Source: Novimethylophilus kurashikiensis (lineage in GTDB: Bacteria; Pseudomonadota; Gammaproteobacteria; Burkholderiales; Methylophilaceae). From it: a stretch of 64,000 nucleotides of DNA. Position 1 is the stretch's first letter; each line of letters begins with the position of its first letter. Both the position numbers and the translations under genes were made by a program. The stretch lies in the NCBI RefSeq assembly GCF_003112435.1, contig NZ_BDOQ01000003.1, positions 558,001 through 622,000 on the forward strand, given 5' to 3'. Under the pieces are notes generated by a model. It ran no database searches and had not been told where the DNA came from. It was given only the letters and a program-made list of their open reading frames with translations. Below, piece by piece: positions 31,423 through 45,005 of this stretch.

Positions 31423-33320
31423 AGTCGTCCGAACTCAGGAATCCGCAGCGCGAGCAACACCAGTTCCGTCTCCGTTTGGGGGTGGCAGCGGCCATGGTAC
31501 TCGTATGCTTCTCCATTTTGCTGGCACGCCTGTTCCACTTGCAGGTGCTGCGCTACGACCACTACCAGACGCTGGCTGAAAACAACCGCATTTCGCTAGT
31601 CCCAATCGTCCCCAATCGCGGCCTGATCCTCGACCGTAAGGGCGTCGTGCTCGCCCACAATTTCTTCGCCTATACGCTGGAAATCACGCCTTCCAAGGTC
31701 GACGACGTTGAAAAAACCGTCAACGACATCAGCAAGATCATCGAAATCACGCCGAACGATCGCAAGCAGTTCAAGAAATTCCGCGACCAGAGCCACAATT
31801 TCGAGAGTATTCCGCTGCGCACCCATCTGACCGAAACTGAAGCGGCGCTGTTCGCGGTCAACCGCTATCGTTTTCCCGGTGTCGAGATCAAGTCCCGCCT
31901 GTTCCGCCATTACCCGCAAGGGGCCATGGGCGCGCATATCCTCGGCTACATCAGCCGCATCAACGACGCCGACCTCAAGATGCTGGACAAGAGCGGCGAC
32001 ATCTCGAACTACAAGGGCTCGGACCACATCGGTAAATCAGGCCTGGAACAAAGCTACGAGCGCCAGCTGCACGGCACCACCGGCTTTCAGCAAGTGGAGA
32101 TCGATGCAGACGGCCATGCGGTGCGTGTGCTGTCCAGCACAGCGCCCATTCCCGGCGACAACCTGGTGCTTTCCATCGACAGCAAGATGCAAGACATTGC
32201 GGAAAAAGCCTTCGGTGAACACCGTGGCGCCTTGGTCGCGATCAATCCTACCAACGGCGAAATCCTGGCCTATGCCAGCATGCCGACCTTCGATCCCAAC
32301 CTGTTCGTGGACGGTATCGATTCGGAAAACTGGAAGGCGCTCAACGAATCGCTCGACAAGCCCTTGATCAATCGCCCACTCAAGGGGATTTACCCGCCGG
32401 GTTCGACCTTCAAGCCCTTCGTCGCGATGGCGGGGCTGGAGAACGGCAAGCGCGAACCGCCTTATTCCGTGCCCGATCCCGGCTACTTCATGCTGCCGGG
32501 CAGTACCCACAAATACCGCGACTGGAAACCCGGAGGTCATGGGCAGGTCGATGTACGCCGTGCCATTACGGTCTCTTGCGACACGTTTTTCTACGGCCTT
32601 GCGCTCGACCTCGGCATCGACCGGCTCGCTGGATTTTTGACGCATTTCGGCTTCGGCCAGAAAACCGGCATCGATATCGAAGGCGAACGCAGCGGCCTCT
32701 TGCCGACACCGGCCTGGAAAGCCAAGCGCTGGAAACAGAAGTGGTTCCCCGGCGAAACCGTCATTACCGGCATCGGCCAGGGTTACACGCTAGTGACTCC
32801 GCTCCAGCTCGCGTACGCCACGGCCATTCTCGCCAACAACGGTGCCGCCGTGAAGCCGCACTTCGTCACCAGCATCCAGGAAAGCCGCTCCGGCGTGACG
32901 CGCCCGGTTCCCATTCAAACTGTCGACAAACTTAACCTGAACCCGGAGCATCTCGATCTGGTCAGAGCGGGCATGGTCGACGTGACCAAGCCCGGCGGTA
33001 CAGCCGCAAGCGTAGGTGCCGGCGCCACCTACGATATTGCCGCCAAGACCGGGACGGCGCAGGTGGTAGGCATCAAGCAGGGCGAAAAGTACAACGCCAG
33101 CGCGCTCGACGAGCGCCATCGAGACCACGCTTTGTTCATTGCTTACGCACCGGCGGAAGACCCCAAGATCGCGGTCGCCGTCATTGTGGAAAACGGCGGT
33201 CACGGCGGTTCGGCCGCAGGCCCGATTGCGCGCCAAGTGATGGATTATTACCTGCTGGGCAAGGAACCCAACCAACCTGCTCCATTGGAATCGGAATCGG
33301 GAGACGCGCCGCATGATTGA
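31419..33320 (+). CDS. mrdA: Peptidoglycan D,D-transpeptidase PBP2
   Basis: Cross-links lateral peptidoglycan with RodA. It is 633 aa with an N-terminal membrane helix (LGVAAAMVLVCFSILLARLF), a dimerisation domain (NRGLILDRKGVVLAHN), and the transpeptidase domain with the active Ser in PPGSTFKPFVAM (Ser near residue 329), SCDTFFYG and KTGTAQVVG. I start at GTG 31419, which overlaps the mreD stop (GTGA); the frame is open further upstream but that part lies inside mreD. It ends overlapping the rodA start. Confidence 0.97.
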   Translation: MKSSELRNPQREQHQFRLRLGVAAAMVLVCFSILLARLFHLQVLRYDHYQTLAENNRISLVPIVPNRGLILDRKGVVLAHNFFAYTLEITPSKVDDVEKTVNDISKIIEITPNDRKQFKKFRDQSHNFESIPLRTHLTETEAALFAVNRYRFPGVEIKSRLFRHYPQGAMGAHILGYISRINDADLKMLDKSGDISNYKGSDHIGKSGLEQSYERQLHGTTGFQQVEIDADGHAVRVLSSTAPIPGDNLVLSIDSKMQDIAEKAFGEHRGALVAINPTNGEILAYASMPTFDPNLFVDGIDSENWKALNESLDKPLINRPLKGIYPPGSTFKPFVAMAGLENGKREPPYSVPDPGYFMLPGSTHKYRDWKPGGHGQVDVRRAITVSCDTFFYGLALDLGIDRLAGFLTHFGFGQKTGIDIEGERSGLLPTPAWKAKRWKQKWFPGETVITGIGQGYTLVTPLQLAYATAILANNGAAVKPHFVTSIQESRSGVTRPVPIQTVDKLNLNPEHLDLVRAGMVDVTKPGGTAASVGAGATYDIAAKTGTAQVVGIKQGEKYNASALDERHRDHALFIAYAPAEDPKIAVAVIVENGGHGGSAAGPIARQVMDYYLLGKEPNQPAPLESESGDAPHD

Positions 33321-34407
33321 TATTTGGCTGAAAAAAGCGTTCGTCCACATCGACCGCTTTCTGCTGGGCATGCTGCTATTGGTGATTATGGTGGCCCTGT
33401 TCGTCCTGTATAGCGCCTCCGGTCAAAGTACCGATCAAGTGTTGCGCCAGATCATCAATCTGGGCGCGGCGCTTACCTTGATGTGGGTGGTGTCCCACAT
33501 CCCGCCGCAGCGCCTCGAGAGCATTGCCGTGCCTGCCTACGTGCTGGGCTTGCTGCTGCTGGTTGGGGTCGCGTTGTTCGGTGATGTTAGCCATGGGGCA
33601 CGTCGCTGGCTCAACCTGGGCGTGGCTCGTATCCAGCCATCTGAAGGCATGAAACTCGCCGTCCCGCTCATGCTGGCCTGGTACTTTGCGCGTCGTGAAG
33701 CCACGCTTCGCCTCGCTGATTACGGTATGGCAGCCATCCTGCTGGCCTTACCGTTAGGACTCATCGTCAAGCAGCCCGATCTCGGTACTGCGCTGCTCAT
33801 CGGCGCGTCCGGGTTTTATGTGTTGTTCCTAGCGGGTTTGAGCTGGCGCATCATGGGCGGCCTGGCGGTCATCATCGGCGCGCTCATCCCCATCGTGTGG
33901 CCGTTGCTGCACGATTACCAGCGCAAGCGCGTGCTGATTCTGCTCGACCCCAGCCAAGACCCACTGGGCGCCGGCTACCACACCATCCAGGCCATGATCG
34001 CGCTGGGTTCCGGCGGTTTTGCGGGCAAGGGTTGGCTGCACGGCACGCAGGCCCAGCTCGACTTTTTACCGGAACGTCATACCGACTTCATCTTTGCGGT
34101 GTTCGGCGAAGAGTTCGGATTATTGGGGATTTCATTATTGATGCTCTTGTTCCTCGCCATCATCGCCCGCGGTCTCGTCATTGCGGCCAATGCGCAGAAC
34201 ATGTTCAGCCGGTTGCTGGCGGGCAGCATCACCTTGACCTTCTTCACCTACGCCTTCGTCAACATGGGCATGGTGAGCGGCATCCTGCCCGTGGTCGGCG
34301 TACCGCTACCCCTGATCAGCTACGGCGGCACCTCCTTGGTGACGCTGCTGCTTGGATTTGGTATTTTGATGAGTATTCAAACACATAAGAAGTTGGTGGC
34401 ATCATGA
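33313..34407 (+). CDS. rodA: Peptidoglycan glycosyltransferase RodA
   Basis: SEDS-family membrane glycosyltransferase working with PBP2. It is 364 aa with ten hydrophobic helices expected. Visible are FVLYSASGQSTDQVLRQ, the conserved ARRWLNLGVARIQPSEGMKLAVPLMLAW, KQPDLGTALLIGASGFYVLFLAG, LPERHTDFIFAVFGEEFGLLG (with the catalytic-type Asp region nearby), and LPLISYGGTSLVTLLLGFGILMSI. The ATG at 33313 precedes the mrdA stop by a few bases. Confidence 0.97.
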   Translation: MIDIWLKKAFVHIDRFLLGMLLLVIMVALFVLYSASGQSTDQVLRQIINLGAALTLMWVVSHIPPQRLESIAVPAYVLGLLLLVGVALFGDVSHGARRWLNLGVARIQPSEGMKLAVPLMLAWYFARREATLRLADYGMAAILLALPLGLIVKQPDLGTALLIGASGFYVLFLAGLSWRIMGGLAVIIGALIPIVWPLLHDYQRKRVLILLDPSQDPLGAGYHTIQAMIALGSGGFAGKGWLHGTQAQLDFLPERHTDFIFAVFGEEFGLLGISLLMLLFLAIIARGLVIAANAQNMFSRLLAGSITLTFFTYAFVNMGMVSGILPVVGVPLPLISYGGTSLVTLLLGFGILMSIQTHKKLVAS

Positions 34408-35297
34408 TCAAGCACCTCATCTGGGTCGTGAGCATATTGGTTCTCGCCGGTTGCGGCAGCATGGGCGGCATGTCCAATACCAAGCCGGAACCGGCATCGG
34501 TAGAGAAAAGCGGTAGCAAGGATGCCGCCACGGACAAGTCTGCCTCCGGCAAGCCTCGCAAGGGCGGCTATTATCTCGACGACGGCCCCATGGACGGCCC
34601 GCAACCGGATTTCGATGCCATTCCCGATGCCGTCCCGCGTGACGAACCCCTCATGGCGCGAGCCAACAAGCCTTATGCCGCCCTAGGCGTCAACTACACC
34701 CCCATGACTTCGTTCCAGCCTTACAAGGCACGGGGTGTGGCGACCTGGTACGGTAAGCGCTATCACGGCCAGAAAACCTCCACCGGCGAGGTCTATGACA
34801 TGTTCGGCATGACCGCCGCGCATACCATCCTGCCGATCCCGAGTTATGTACGCGTCACCAACCCGGACAATGGCCGTTCAGTCATCGTCAGGGTCAACGA
34901 TCGCGGTCCATTCAAGGACAATCGGCTGATCGACCTTTCCTATGCGGCAGCCCACAAACTGGGGCTGATTGGCAAGGGCAGCGGTATCGTCGAGGTCGAG
35001 CTGATCGACCCGCGACAACCGACTATCGCGACCGCCACACCCTTGAAATCCGACAAATCAGCCGCATCTGGAACATTCGTGCAGGTAGGTGCCTTTAAGC
35101 AGAAGGACAACGCCGATCAACTGCGCGACCGAATTTTGAACAGCGGCCTGCTTCAGGGAGGCAATGTGGAGAGCTGGTATAATGACGGCATCCACCGCGT
35201 CCGGCTCGGGCCATTCACCAATCGCGACGAAGCCGAACGCACCGCCTCGCAGCTCAAGCAGTCCCTGGGGCTCAACGCCGTCGTCACTAATCAATAA
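34404..35297 (+). CDS. rlpA: RlpA-like septal lytic transglycosylase with SPOR domain
   Basis: Outer-membrane lipoprotein that cleaves denuded glycan strands. It is 297 aa with a lipobox (LVLAGCGS, Cys17), a Gly/Lys linker, a double-psi beta-barrel (GVATWYGKRYHGQKTSTGEVYDMFGMTAAH, then VRVNDRGPFKDNRLIDLSYAAA), and a C-terminal SPOR domain (GTFVQVGAFKQKDNADQLRDRI to the end), which binds septal glycan. Its ATG overlaps the rodA stop (ATGA). Confidence 0.95.
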   Translation: MIKHLIWVVSILVLAGCGSMGGMSNTKPEPASVEKSGSKDAATDKSASGKPRKGGYYLDDGPMDGPQPDFDAIPDAVPRDEPLMARANKPYAALGVNYTPMTSFQPYKARGVATWYGKRYHGQKTSTGEVYDMFGMTAAHTILPIPSYVRVTNPDNGRSVIVRVNDRGPFKDNRLIDLSYAAAHKLGLIGKGSGIVEVELIDPRQPTIATATPLKSDKSAASGTFVQVGAFKQKDNADQLRDRILNSGLLQGGNVESWYNDGIHRVRLGPFTNRDEAERTASQLKQSLGLNAVVTNQ

Positions 35298-35309
35298 CTT
35301 TTCGAGACC

Positions 35310-36476
35310 ATGAAACGCACTCTTTCCATTCTGCTGATGGCGGCAACGCCTTTGCTGATGCCGCTGCCGTCGCTGGCCGACACCATTCCTCCGCCGCCGT
35401 CACTCGCTGCCAAGTCCTTCGTCCTGCGAGATTTCAGCAGCGACAACATCATCGCCCAGCAAGGTGCGCATGAACGCATCGAGCCGGCCTCGCTAACCAA
35501 ATTGATGACGGCGTACCTGGTGTTCAAGGCCGTCAAGAACGGCCATCTCACGCTGACCCAACAGTTGCCGGTGAGCGTCAAGGCCTGGAAGGGCGGCGGC
35601 GCGGGCTGCGGCGGTGGCGCGGGTTCCTGCATGTTCATCGAGCCGAACAAGCCGGTCACGGTCGACGAACTGCTGCAAGGCATGATCATCATCTCGGGCA
35701 ACGACGCCAGCGTGGCGCTTGCGGAAGGCATCGCCGTGACTGAAGAAGCCTTTGCCGACCTGATGAACAAGGAAGCAGCACGCCTCGGCATGAAGGACAC
35801 TCACTTCGTCAACGCCACCGGCCTGCCCGACCCCAACCACTACACCTCGGCCTACGACCTGTCGCTGCTTTCCGAAGCGTTGATTCGCGACTATCCGAGC
35901 GAATACAAGCGTCTGTATGGCGTGAAGGAATACCGCTACCACAACATCACGCAGATGAACCGCAACCGCCTGTTGTGGATCGATCCGACCGTCGACGGCA
36001 TGAAGACCGGTCATACGTCTTCCGCCGGCTATTGCCTGATCGCTTCGTCCAAGAAGGGCGACATGCGTCTGATTTCCGTGGTACTGGGCGCCCCGACCGA
36101 CACAGCGCGCACGACCGAGAGCCAGAAGCTGCTGAATTACGGCTTCCAGTTCTATGAAAGTCGCATGATGTACAAGCAGGGCCAGACCATCAGCAATCTC
36201 AAGGTGTGGAAGGGCAGCGACAACACGCTGGCCGCCACGGTCGACAGCGATTTGGCGTTGACCTATCCCAAGAGCACCTACAGCCAGATCAAGGCCAGCG
36301 TCACCAGCATGCAACCGTTGATCGCGCCGGTCGCCAAGGGCCAGGTGGTGGGCAAGATTCAATTCACCCTGGACGGCAAGGTGATCGAGGAACGCAACCT
36401 GGTAGCAGCCAAGGAAGTGCCGGTTGCCGGCATCTTCGGTCGCTTGTGGGACACCCTAAAGCTCAAGTTCCACTAA
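35310..36476 (+). CDS. dacA: D-alanyl-D-alanine carboxypeptidase (PBP5/6 family)
   Basis: Removes the terminal D-Ala from peptidoglycan stem peptides in the periplasm. It is 388 aa with a signal peptide (MKRTLSILLMAATPLLMPLPSLA), the SxxK motif SLTK (Ser61), SGN at 129-131, and KTG at 232-234. The C-terminus (VAGIFGRLWDTLKLKFH) fits the amphipathic membrane anchor of PBP5. Residues 95-107 form an unusual Gly-rich loop with two Cys (GGGAGCGGGAGSC), between KAWK and MFIEPNK, where most relatives have a short GGS-type turn. Confidence 0.95.
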   Translation: MKRTLSILLMAATPLLMPLPSLADTIPPPPSLAAKSFVLRDFSSDNIIAQQGAHERIEPASLTKLMTAYLVFKAVKNGHLTLTQQLPVSVKAWKGGGAGCGGGAGSCMFIEPNKPVTVDELLQGMIIISGNDASVALAEGIAVTEEAFADLMNKEAARLGMKDTHFVNATGLPDPNHYTSAYDLSLLSEALIRDYPSEYKRLYGVKEYRYHNITQMNRNRLLWIDPTVDGMKTGHTSSAGYCLIASSKKGDMRLISVVLGAPTDTARTTESQKLLNYGFQFYESRMMYKQGQTISNLKVWKGSDNTLAATVDSDLALTYPKSTYSQIKASVTSMQPLIAPVAKGQVVGKIQFTLDGKVIEERNLVAAKEVPVAGIFGRLWDTLKLKFH

Positions 36477-36485
36477 GTTAAGCGC

Positions 36486-37346
36486 ATGCAGCCTATCGTC
36501 TACCTCAACGGCCAGTTCCTACCGCTCGACCAAGCGTTCGTGCCGGTGCTGGACCGCGGGTTTGTGTTCGGCGATGGGATCTACGAAGTGGTGCCGGTGT
36601 ATTCGCGACTGGCGTTTCGGATCGAGGAGCACTTGCACCGCTTGCAACATAGCCTCGACGGTATCCGGCTGGACAACCCGTTCAGCCGCGAACAATGGAT
36701 CGAGCTGATCGAGGAACTGATCGCCCGCAACGATGGCGAAGACCAGTACCTGTACTTGCAGTTGACCCGTGGCGTCGCCAAGCGCGATCACGCTTTTCCC
36801 AAGGAAGTCACGCCCACGGTGTTCATGATGAGCAGCCTGCTTGTGCATCCGCCTCAGGCACTGGTAGAGACAGGCGTTGCAGCAGTTTCGGTTGTAGATA
36901 ATCGTTGGGACCGTTGCGACATCAAGGCGATTTCGCTGCTTCCCAACGTACTGCTGCGCCAGACGGCCGTGGACCATCAAGCTGCAGAAGCGGTCATGTT
37001 CCGCGATGGCATCCTGACCGAAGGCTCAGCCAGCAATATCTTTTTCGTGGAAAACGGCGTCATCATGGCGCCACCCAAGGACAACCATATGCTGCCGGGC
37101 ATCACCTACGACCTGGTGCTCGAACTCGCCGATGCCCACGGCATGCCGTATGAAATCGGCAAGTATGATCAGGAGCGGGTGCGCCGGGCTGACGAATTGT
37201 GGATGACGTCCTCCACGCGGGAAGTGCTTCCGATCACCCAACTGGACGGGCAGCCCATCAATAATGGAAAACCCGGACCACTGTTCAAGAAAATGTACGC
37301 GCTTTATCAGGACTACAAGGCGCATGTGATGAGGAGGCCCGACTAA
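36486..37346 (+). CDS. D-amino acid aminotransferase (class IV)
   Basis: Fold-type IV PLP aminotransferase, 286 aa. Visible are VYLNGQFLPLDQAFVPVLDRGFVFGDGIYEVVPVY, the PLP lysine in the segment DIKAISLLPNVLLRQTA, and the cofactor-phosphate region LTEGSASNIFFVENGVI and TSSTREVLPITQLDG. The subtype resembles D-alanine aminotransferase (Dat), which would supply D-Ala or D-Glu and fits its place directly after dacA; a branched-chain role (IlvE-like) cannot be fully excluded. Its TAA overlaps the ATG of the next gene. Confidence 0.88.
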   Translation: MQPIVYLNGQFLPLDQAFVPVLDRGFVFGDGIYEVVPVYSRLAFRIEEHLHRLQHSLDGIRLDNPFSREQWIELIEELIARNDGEDQYLYLQLTRGVAKRDHAFPKEVTPTVFMMSSLLVHPPQALVETGVAAVSVVDNRWDRCDIKAISLLPNVLLRQTAVDHQAAEAVMFRDGILTEGSASNIFFVENGVIMAPPKDNHMLPGITYDLVLELADAHGMPYEIGKYDQERVRRADELWMTSSTREVLPITQLDGQPINNGKPGPLFKKMYALYQDYKAHVMRRPD

Positions 37347-37612
37347 TGGCCGACGAAGAAACCCTATTGGAATTTCCCTGCGATTTTCCCATCAAGATCA
37401 TGGGCGAGACGCGTGAAGGCTTTGCCGAGGAAATCGTAACCGTGGTGCGCAAGCACGCGCCGGACTTCGACATGACAGGCTTTGCCATGCGTGCCAGTTC
37501 GGGCGGCAAATACCTCAGCGTAACCTGCACCGTCACCGCGACCTCCAAGCCGCAGCTGGACGATTTGTACCGTGAACTCACCTCGCATCCATGGGTGAAG
37601 GTCGTCCTGTAA
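37346..37612 (+). CDS. ybeD: YbeD-family (DUF493) protein
   Basis: Small ACT-like-fold protein of 88 aa, recognised by [36 protein letters not shown] and [38 protein letters not shown]. Members sit next to dacA and lipB in many proteobacteria; the biochemical role is unclear. It starts inside the stop of the aminotransferase gene (TAATG) and its end overlaps lipB. Confidence 0.93.
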   Translation: MADEETLLEFPCDFPIKIMGETREGFAEEIVTVVRKHAPDFDMTGFAMRASSGGKYLSVTCTVTATSKPQLDDLYRELTSHPWVKVVL

Positions 37613-38223
37613 TTCCCTTGCAGACACGCGAACTCGGCAGGACCGACTACTCCGATACCTGGCGGGCGATGCAGGCGTTCAACGCTGCAAGGTCTGCCGA
37701 CACACCGGACGAGCTGTGGATCACCGAGCACCCGCCGGTCTATACGCTGGGCCTGAATAAACGCGATGTGCAGCCGCCGCTTCGACAGGATATTCCGCTA
37801 GTCGAGACGGACCGCGGTGGCAAGATTACTTATCATGGACCAGGGCAGCTCATCGTCTATTTCCTGATCGACCTCAAGCGACGCGACCTTTCCATCCGAC
37901 CTTTGGTGAGCCTCATGGAAAACGCGGTGATTGCACTGCTCGGACAATACGGGATCGCTGCCGCAGCCCGTGCCGATGCGCCGGGCGTGTATGTGGAAAA
38001 CCGAAAAATCGCCTCCTTGGGATTGAGAGTGCGAAACGGCTGCTGCTATCACGGGCTCAGCCTGAATATCGATATGGATTTGTCGCCGTTCGATGCCATC
38101 GATCCTTGCGGCTATCGCGGGCTGGAAGTAACCCAGACCCGTGATCTAGGCATACCGGCCGATATGGCAACCTTGTCGGCCCAACTGAAAACATTGCTGC
38201 TGAACCAGCTCAACCGCTTATGA
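37591..38223 (+). CDS. lipB: Octanoyl-(acyl-carrier-protein):protein octanoyltransferase
   Basis: Moves octanoate from acyl carrier protein to lipoyl domains, the first step of lipoate assembly. It is 210 aa with [18 protein letters not shown], the substrate-binding [47 protein letters not shown], and the thioester-forming Cys in [12 protein letters not shown]. The ATG at 37591 lies 22 bp inside ybeD. The stop overlaps the lipA ATG. Confidence 0.95.
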   Translation: MGEGRPVIPLQTRELGRTDYSDTWRAMQAFNAARSADTPDELWITEHPPVYTLGLNKRDVQPPLRQDIPLVETDRGGKITYHGPGQLIVYFLIDLKRRDLSIRPLVSLMENAVIALLGQYGIAAAARADAPGVYVENRKIASLGLRVRNGCCYHGLSLNIDMDLSPFDAIDPCGYRGLEVTQTRDLGIPADMATLSAQLKTLLLNQLNRL

Positions 38224-39173
38224 CCGTCAAACAGAAAGGCGCGGAAAAAACCGCGCGCATCCCCATCAAGATCGTTCCGCAACCGGCACCGCGCAAGCCG
38301 GAATGGATACGCATGAAAGTGCCGGACAGCCCACGCTTCCGCGAGATCAAGGAGATTTTGCGCGAGAACAAGCTGCACACGGTCTGCGAAGAGGCCACTT
38401 GTCCCAATATCGGCGAATGCTTCAGCGGCGGCACGGCGACCTTCATGATCCTGGGCGATCTCTGCACTCGTCGCTGCCCGTTCTGCGACGTGGCCCACGG
38501 CAAGCCGCTGCCGCCCGATGCCGAAGAGCCGCATAACCTGGCGCGCACCATTGCTGCCATGCGGCTCAAGTACGTGGTCATCACCAGCGTCGACCGCGAC
38601 GATTTGCGCGACGGCGGTGCCAAGCATTTTACCGATTGCATCAGCGCTGTCCGCGCGGCCTCTCCAGCCATACGCATCGAAACCCTGGTGCCGGATTTTC
38701 GCGGCCGCCTGGAACCTGCGCTGGCCGCCATGAGCACAGCGCTTCCCGACGTGCTTAACCACAACCTCGAAACCGTGCCGCGTCTTTATAAACAAGCCCG
38801 CCCCGGTGCCGACTACGCACACTCGCTCAAATTGCTGAGCGACTTCAAGGCCGCACATCCGCACGTAACGACCAAATCCGGCCTGATGCTGGGACTAGGG
38901 GAGAGCGACGAGGAAATCCTGGAGGTCATGCGCGATCTGCGAGCCCATGACGTAGATATGCTGACCTTGGGCCAATACCTGCAACCCAGCGCCCACCATC
39001 TGCCCGTGCTGCGTTTCGTGGAGCCCGATCGCTTCACGTGGTTCGAGGAACAAGCGCTGGCCATGGGATTCACCCATGCCGCCTGCGGCCCCATGGTACG
39101 CAGCAGCTATCACGCCGACCAGCAGGCACATGAAGCATTGGCCGCTGCGGCAACGGCAGAATCAAACATCTAA
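38220..39173 (+). CDS. lipA: Lipoyl synthase
   Basis: Radical-SAM enzyme inserting two sulfurs into octanoyl groups. It is 317 aa with both iron-sulfur sites: the auxiliary cluster motif [12 protein letters not shown] (Cys56, 61, 67) and the SAM cluster motif CTRRCPFC (Cys82, 86, 89). The C-terminal [12 protein letters not shown] carries the conserved RSSY serine ligand of the auxiliary cluster. It overlaps lipB by ATGA and is the last gene of the envelope-lipoate cluster. Confidence 0.97.
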   Translation: MTVKQKGAEKTARIPIKIVPQPAPRKPEWIRMKVPDSPRFREIKEILRENKLHTVCEEATCPNIGECFSGGTATFMILGDLCTRRCPFCDVAHGKPLPPDAEEPHNLARTIAAMRLKYVVITSVDRDDLRDGGAKHFTDCISAVRAASPAIRIETLVPDFRGRLEPALAAMSTALPDVLNHNLETVPRLYKQARPGADYAHSLKLLSDFKAAHPHVTTKSGLMLGLGESDEEILEVMRDLRAHDVDMLTLGQYLQPSAHHLPVLRFVEPDRFTWFEEQALAMGFTHAACGPMVRSSYHADQQAHEALAAAATAESNI

Positions 39174-39214
39174 TCAGTAGGTCACTTGGGGCGACGGTTC
39201 ACAACCATCGCTTC

Positions 39215-40099
39215 TCAGCTTCCGAAAACGCGGTTGTACGCCGCCAAAGCCTGCGCGATAGCGCCAGTAGGATGAACTGCATCGCCGGTGCCGAACTCCG
39301 CTTGCAAGGCACTGCTATGATCGTCGATGTAGTGAATGGCGCGGTTGAGGTTATCGAGTTGGCGCGGCATGAAATTGCCGTCCGAGTTGAGCAATTTTGC
39401 CGCCTCGGCAAAATTTGCGGCGAATGCCTGGACCGTATCGACCACCCCCTGCTTGTTGCTCGCCAACATGCTGTCTAACTTAGCGGTATCGAGAACGGCA
39501 TTACCCGTCCTGGCGTCGATGGAAATCCCCAGATCGGCCAAGCCATGTACTCCGTCCTGCACTCCGAAGAACATATTTTTAATGCTCTGATCCAACTCGC
39601 GCCGCGCTACCTGAGCGGCTTGAGTACCGGCCAGCAAACCGCCTTGCTGCATGTCCGCGCCGAACTGCTTGATCCAGCTGTTGAAGCGATCCACAAAGCT
39701 CTGGAGTTGGGAACGGATGCTGTCGTTATCCATCGCCGATGTGATATCGAGTGACTGTGCTGCCTGCTGCATCGAGGCCAAACCGTCCTTCATGCTGTTC
39801 AGTTCGAAATACTGCGCCTTATACAGCACGTCTTTGTTGTTGATCACCGTCATCATCTGATAAGCAGATTCAGGATCGAACAAGGCCAGGTTGCGGCCGG
39901 TAGCGGAAAGCCCTGTGCCAGAGGAAGACGGCGACAAGGTGCTCCAGAGATCGCCCGAGGCGCCCTGCGAAGGCCATTGTCCGCTGATTGCTGCCATGAA
40001 CAAACTACTCCCGTCCTGATCCGGGCCAATGAGAGAAGACAGCGCTTGCGACCGGAGTTGGCTGAAGGCTGCGATGTAGGGAGTAGCTGACATTGTCAT
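39215..40099 (-). CDS. Orphan FliD-C-like (flagellar cap-like) hypothetical protein
   Basis: Protein of 294 aa, no signal peptide or membrane helix. The N-terminal third is Ser/Gly-rich low complexity (GASGDLWSTLSPSSSGTGLSATG). The rest is helical and resembles the C-terminal half of FliD caps: LQSFVDRFNSWIKQFG, then LADLGISIDARTGNAVLDTAKLDSMLASNKQGVVDTVQAF. It lacks the FliD N-terminal D0 part. GAGG lies about 8 nt before ATG 40099. No flagellar gene is nearby; it stands alone between lipA and gltB. The assignment is by sequence pattern only. Confidence 0.65.
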   Translation of the reverse strand: MTMSATPYIAAFSQLRSQALSSLIGPDQDGSSLFMAAISGQWPSQGASGDLWSTLSPSSSGTGLSATGRNLALFDPESAYQMMTVINNKDVLYKAQYFELNSMKDGLASMQQAAQSLDITSAMDNDSIRSQLQSFVDRFNSWIKQFGADMQQGGLLAGTQAAQVARRELDQSIKNMFFGVQDGVHGLADLGISIDARTGNAVLDTAKLDSMLASNKQGVVDTVQAFAANFAEAAKLLNSDGNFMPRQLDNLNRAIHYIDDHSSALQAEFGTGDAVHPTGAIAQALAAYNRVFGS

Positions 40100-40395
40100 G
40101 ACGTGTTCCTCGAATACTTTACCTATCCCATGCACAAGTCGTGCCTGATTTAACTCATATCCTCATAGAGGAAAAACAAGCCGGCATTTCTTCTGTCAAA
40201 AACGAAAGAAATCAAACAACCGCAGCAACGGCACGGTTGAATTGGAGGGCCGAACGCGGGTATGATAGTAAAGTTTCACTCCAGATTTCATAAACGCTTA
40301 TCTACGGATAGGCGCAAGCGCCGCGAACACCCTCGGTTTGCGAGCGTTGACGGTTTTGTCGAATGGTTAGACGAGGGATTGGACAGGGGCAGGAA
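40100..40395. other. Intergenic region upstream of gltB and of the FliD-like gene
   Basis: About 296 bp without a supported gene. It holds a candidate gltB promoter (40237-40266), a short palindrome TCCTC-ATA-GAGGA at 40160-40172, and a tight hairpin GGCG-CAAG-CGCC at 40311-40322 inside the likely gltB leader. An open frame at 40262-40528 runs into gltB and is not supported as a gene. Confidence 0.5.
40237..40266 (+). promoter_or_regulatory. Candidate sigma-70 promoter for gltB
   Basis: TTGAAT (40237-40242), 18-bp spacer, TATGAT (40261-40266). This would give a leader of about 120 nt before the gltB ATG at 40396, containing a small hairpin. Positions are inferred from hexamers. Confidence 0.5.
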
Positions 40396-45003
<4,608 letters not shown>

Positions 45004-45005
45004 CA

